A DNA stretch of 64,000 nucleotides, taken from NCBI RefSeq assembly GCF_020740795.1, contig NC_067285.1, forward strand, positions 21,906,241 to 21,970,240. The letters are read 5' to 3'. Positions 63,307-64,000 of the stretch are shown in pieces. A program made the position numbers and the translations under genes. The notes beneath the pieces are model-generated. The model was not told where the DNA came from. It did no database searches and was given only the letters and a program-made list of their open reading frames with translations. The stretch is from Apus apus (lineage: Eukaryota; Chordata; Aves; Apodiformes; Apodidae). Within the stretch, counting starts at the first letter, position 1, and each line of letters opens with the position of its first letter.

Positions 63307-64000
63307 CAATTTGGATTTAAGGGCAAAAATGCCGGGTATCAATCAAACAGAATCGAGGGATTGCTCTTTAAATAAAATAATAATAATATCCTATAATGCA
63401 GTATTTCATCAGTAGGGAAGATCTGTTCTCCATGCTACAGTACATTTTAATTTTAGCAAGAAATCAGCAGTACTGCTAGTTGTGATGCTAAGGCTGGGCC
63501 TCAGAAATATCCTGGTAACAAAAGGCATTTACTTGCATAGCTACCAAATATGCTAAAAATAACCATCTTAATATGAATAATGTTTCAGGAAACTATATTA
63601 GCTGAATCTAAAAGGTGTGCACATCCAAGTACCTGAGACATTATTTGCTTCCCCGCATTGTGAAACCTTCCTTCAGCACCAGGTCAGTTCTGCATACCCT
63701 CTCCTACTGCATTGCAACGCTTGCCAATGTAGATATAACTATGGATTCCATAACAATGGAATCTTTTAAAAATCAGTTATCCAGTTTTCTAGAACTGAAG
63801 ACACTTAGATAAATCCCATAACTTGCATTGCAATTTAAAAACAAAACAAAAAAAATACACAAACATGTACTGGTACTTTATAGTGCTCTTCTGCCACCAT
63901 TTTTACAAGCTAGTTTTTTTAAGTCAGTCTTGGGAAGATTGCTTGAAATGCTTGGCTACAGGTGCCAGCTACAGATACGAAATAAAGATAGAACATGTCC
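63307..64000 (+). other. First intron (5' part) of the right-hand gene
   Basis: AT-rich sequence follows the donor and continues to the window edge. No second exon is recognised. A 65-codon plus-strand frame (63615-63812) lacks any known domain and is not flanked by a convincing acceptor and donor pair. Confidence 0.65.

Larger units (their letters stand above)
62986..63310 (+). promoter_or_regulatory. CpG island promoter
   Basis: CpG density rises sharply in about the last 150 bp before 63300. GC-box matches occur at about 63154-63166 (GGGGGCGGGAGG), 63173-63181 and 63191-63200 (CTCCGCCCC-type). A perfect AP-1/TRE site TGAGTCA lies at 63091-63097, and a TATA element at 63210-63217. No CCAAT box was noticed. 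The arrangement is that of a TATA-containing, GC-box-driven RNA polymerase II promoter firing rightwards. Confidence 0.85.

Overview
The window looks like intergenic or intronic DNA from a bird. The main evidence is a set of CR1 (chicken repeat 1) non-LTR retrotransposon remnants. Two of them keep the CR1 3' end with its ATTCTGTG/ATTCTATG-type terminal octamer, and one keeps a readable C-terminal piece of the CR1 reverse transcriptase ORF. There is no sign of mammalian Alu/L1, and no prokaryotic gene structure. The sequence is AT-rich and CpG-poor except at two short GC-rich islands. No long coding frame exists: the open frames are short, lack recognisable domains, and several lie inside repeats or are antisense to them. 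I therefore annotate no protein-coding CDS.

Layout. 1-7.6 kb: non-coding DNA with short tandem and inverted repeats. 7.59-8.13 kb: an isolated CpG-rich island with a GC box, a possible promoter of unknown direction. 8.1-22 kb: featureless AT-rich DNA with simple sequence. 22.04-22.38 kb: CR1 copy on the + strand with a foldback at its 5' edge. 23.61-23.89 kb: a very long (CTTT)n microsatellite. 24.25-24.42 kb: a probable MIR-type SINE relic. 27.83-28.00 kb: a second CR1 3' end. 32.04-33.13 and 34.08-34.56 kb: two older, decayed CR1/L3-like fragments. 47.4-47.76 kb: a CR1 fragment on the - strand. 55.1-56.06 kb: a pyrimidine-skewed, unassigned stretch.

63.0-63.3 kb is the only convincing gene structure. 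It is a CpG island with GC boxes, a consensus AP-1 site and a TATA box, followed by a short ATG-free first exon that ends in a consensus splice donor at 63301. It marks the 5' end of a gene transcribed rightwards out of the window. The last 700 bp are its first intron, and the preceding 63 kb are its upstream flank. I could not identify the gene.

I found no evidence of a novel multi-gene system. The items most worth a second look are the unassigned promoter at the right end, the orphan CpG island at 7.6-8.1 kb, the foldback at the CR1 5' junction, the giant tetranucleotide repeat, and several perfect short inverted repeats. All similarity calls come from remembered consensus sequences; no alignment was run.
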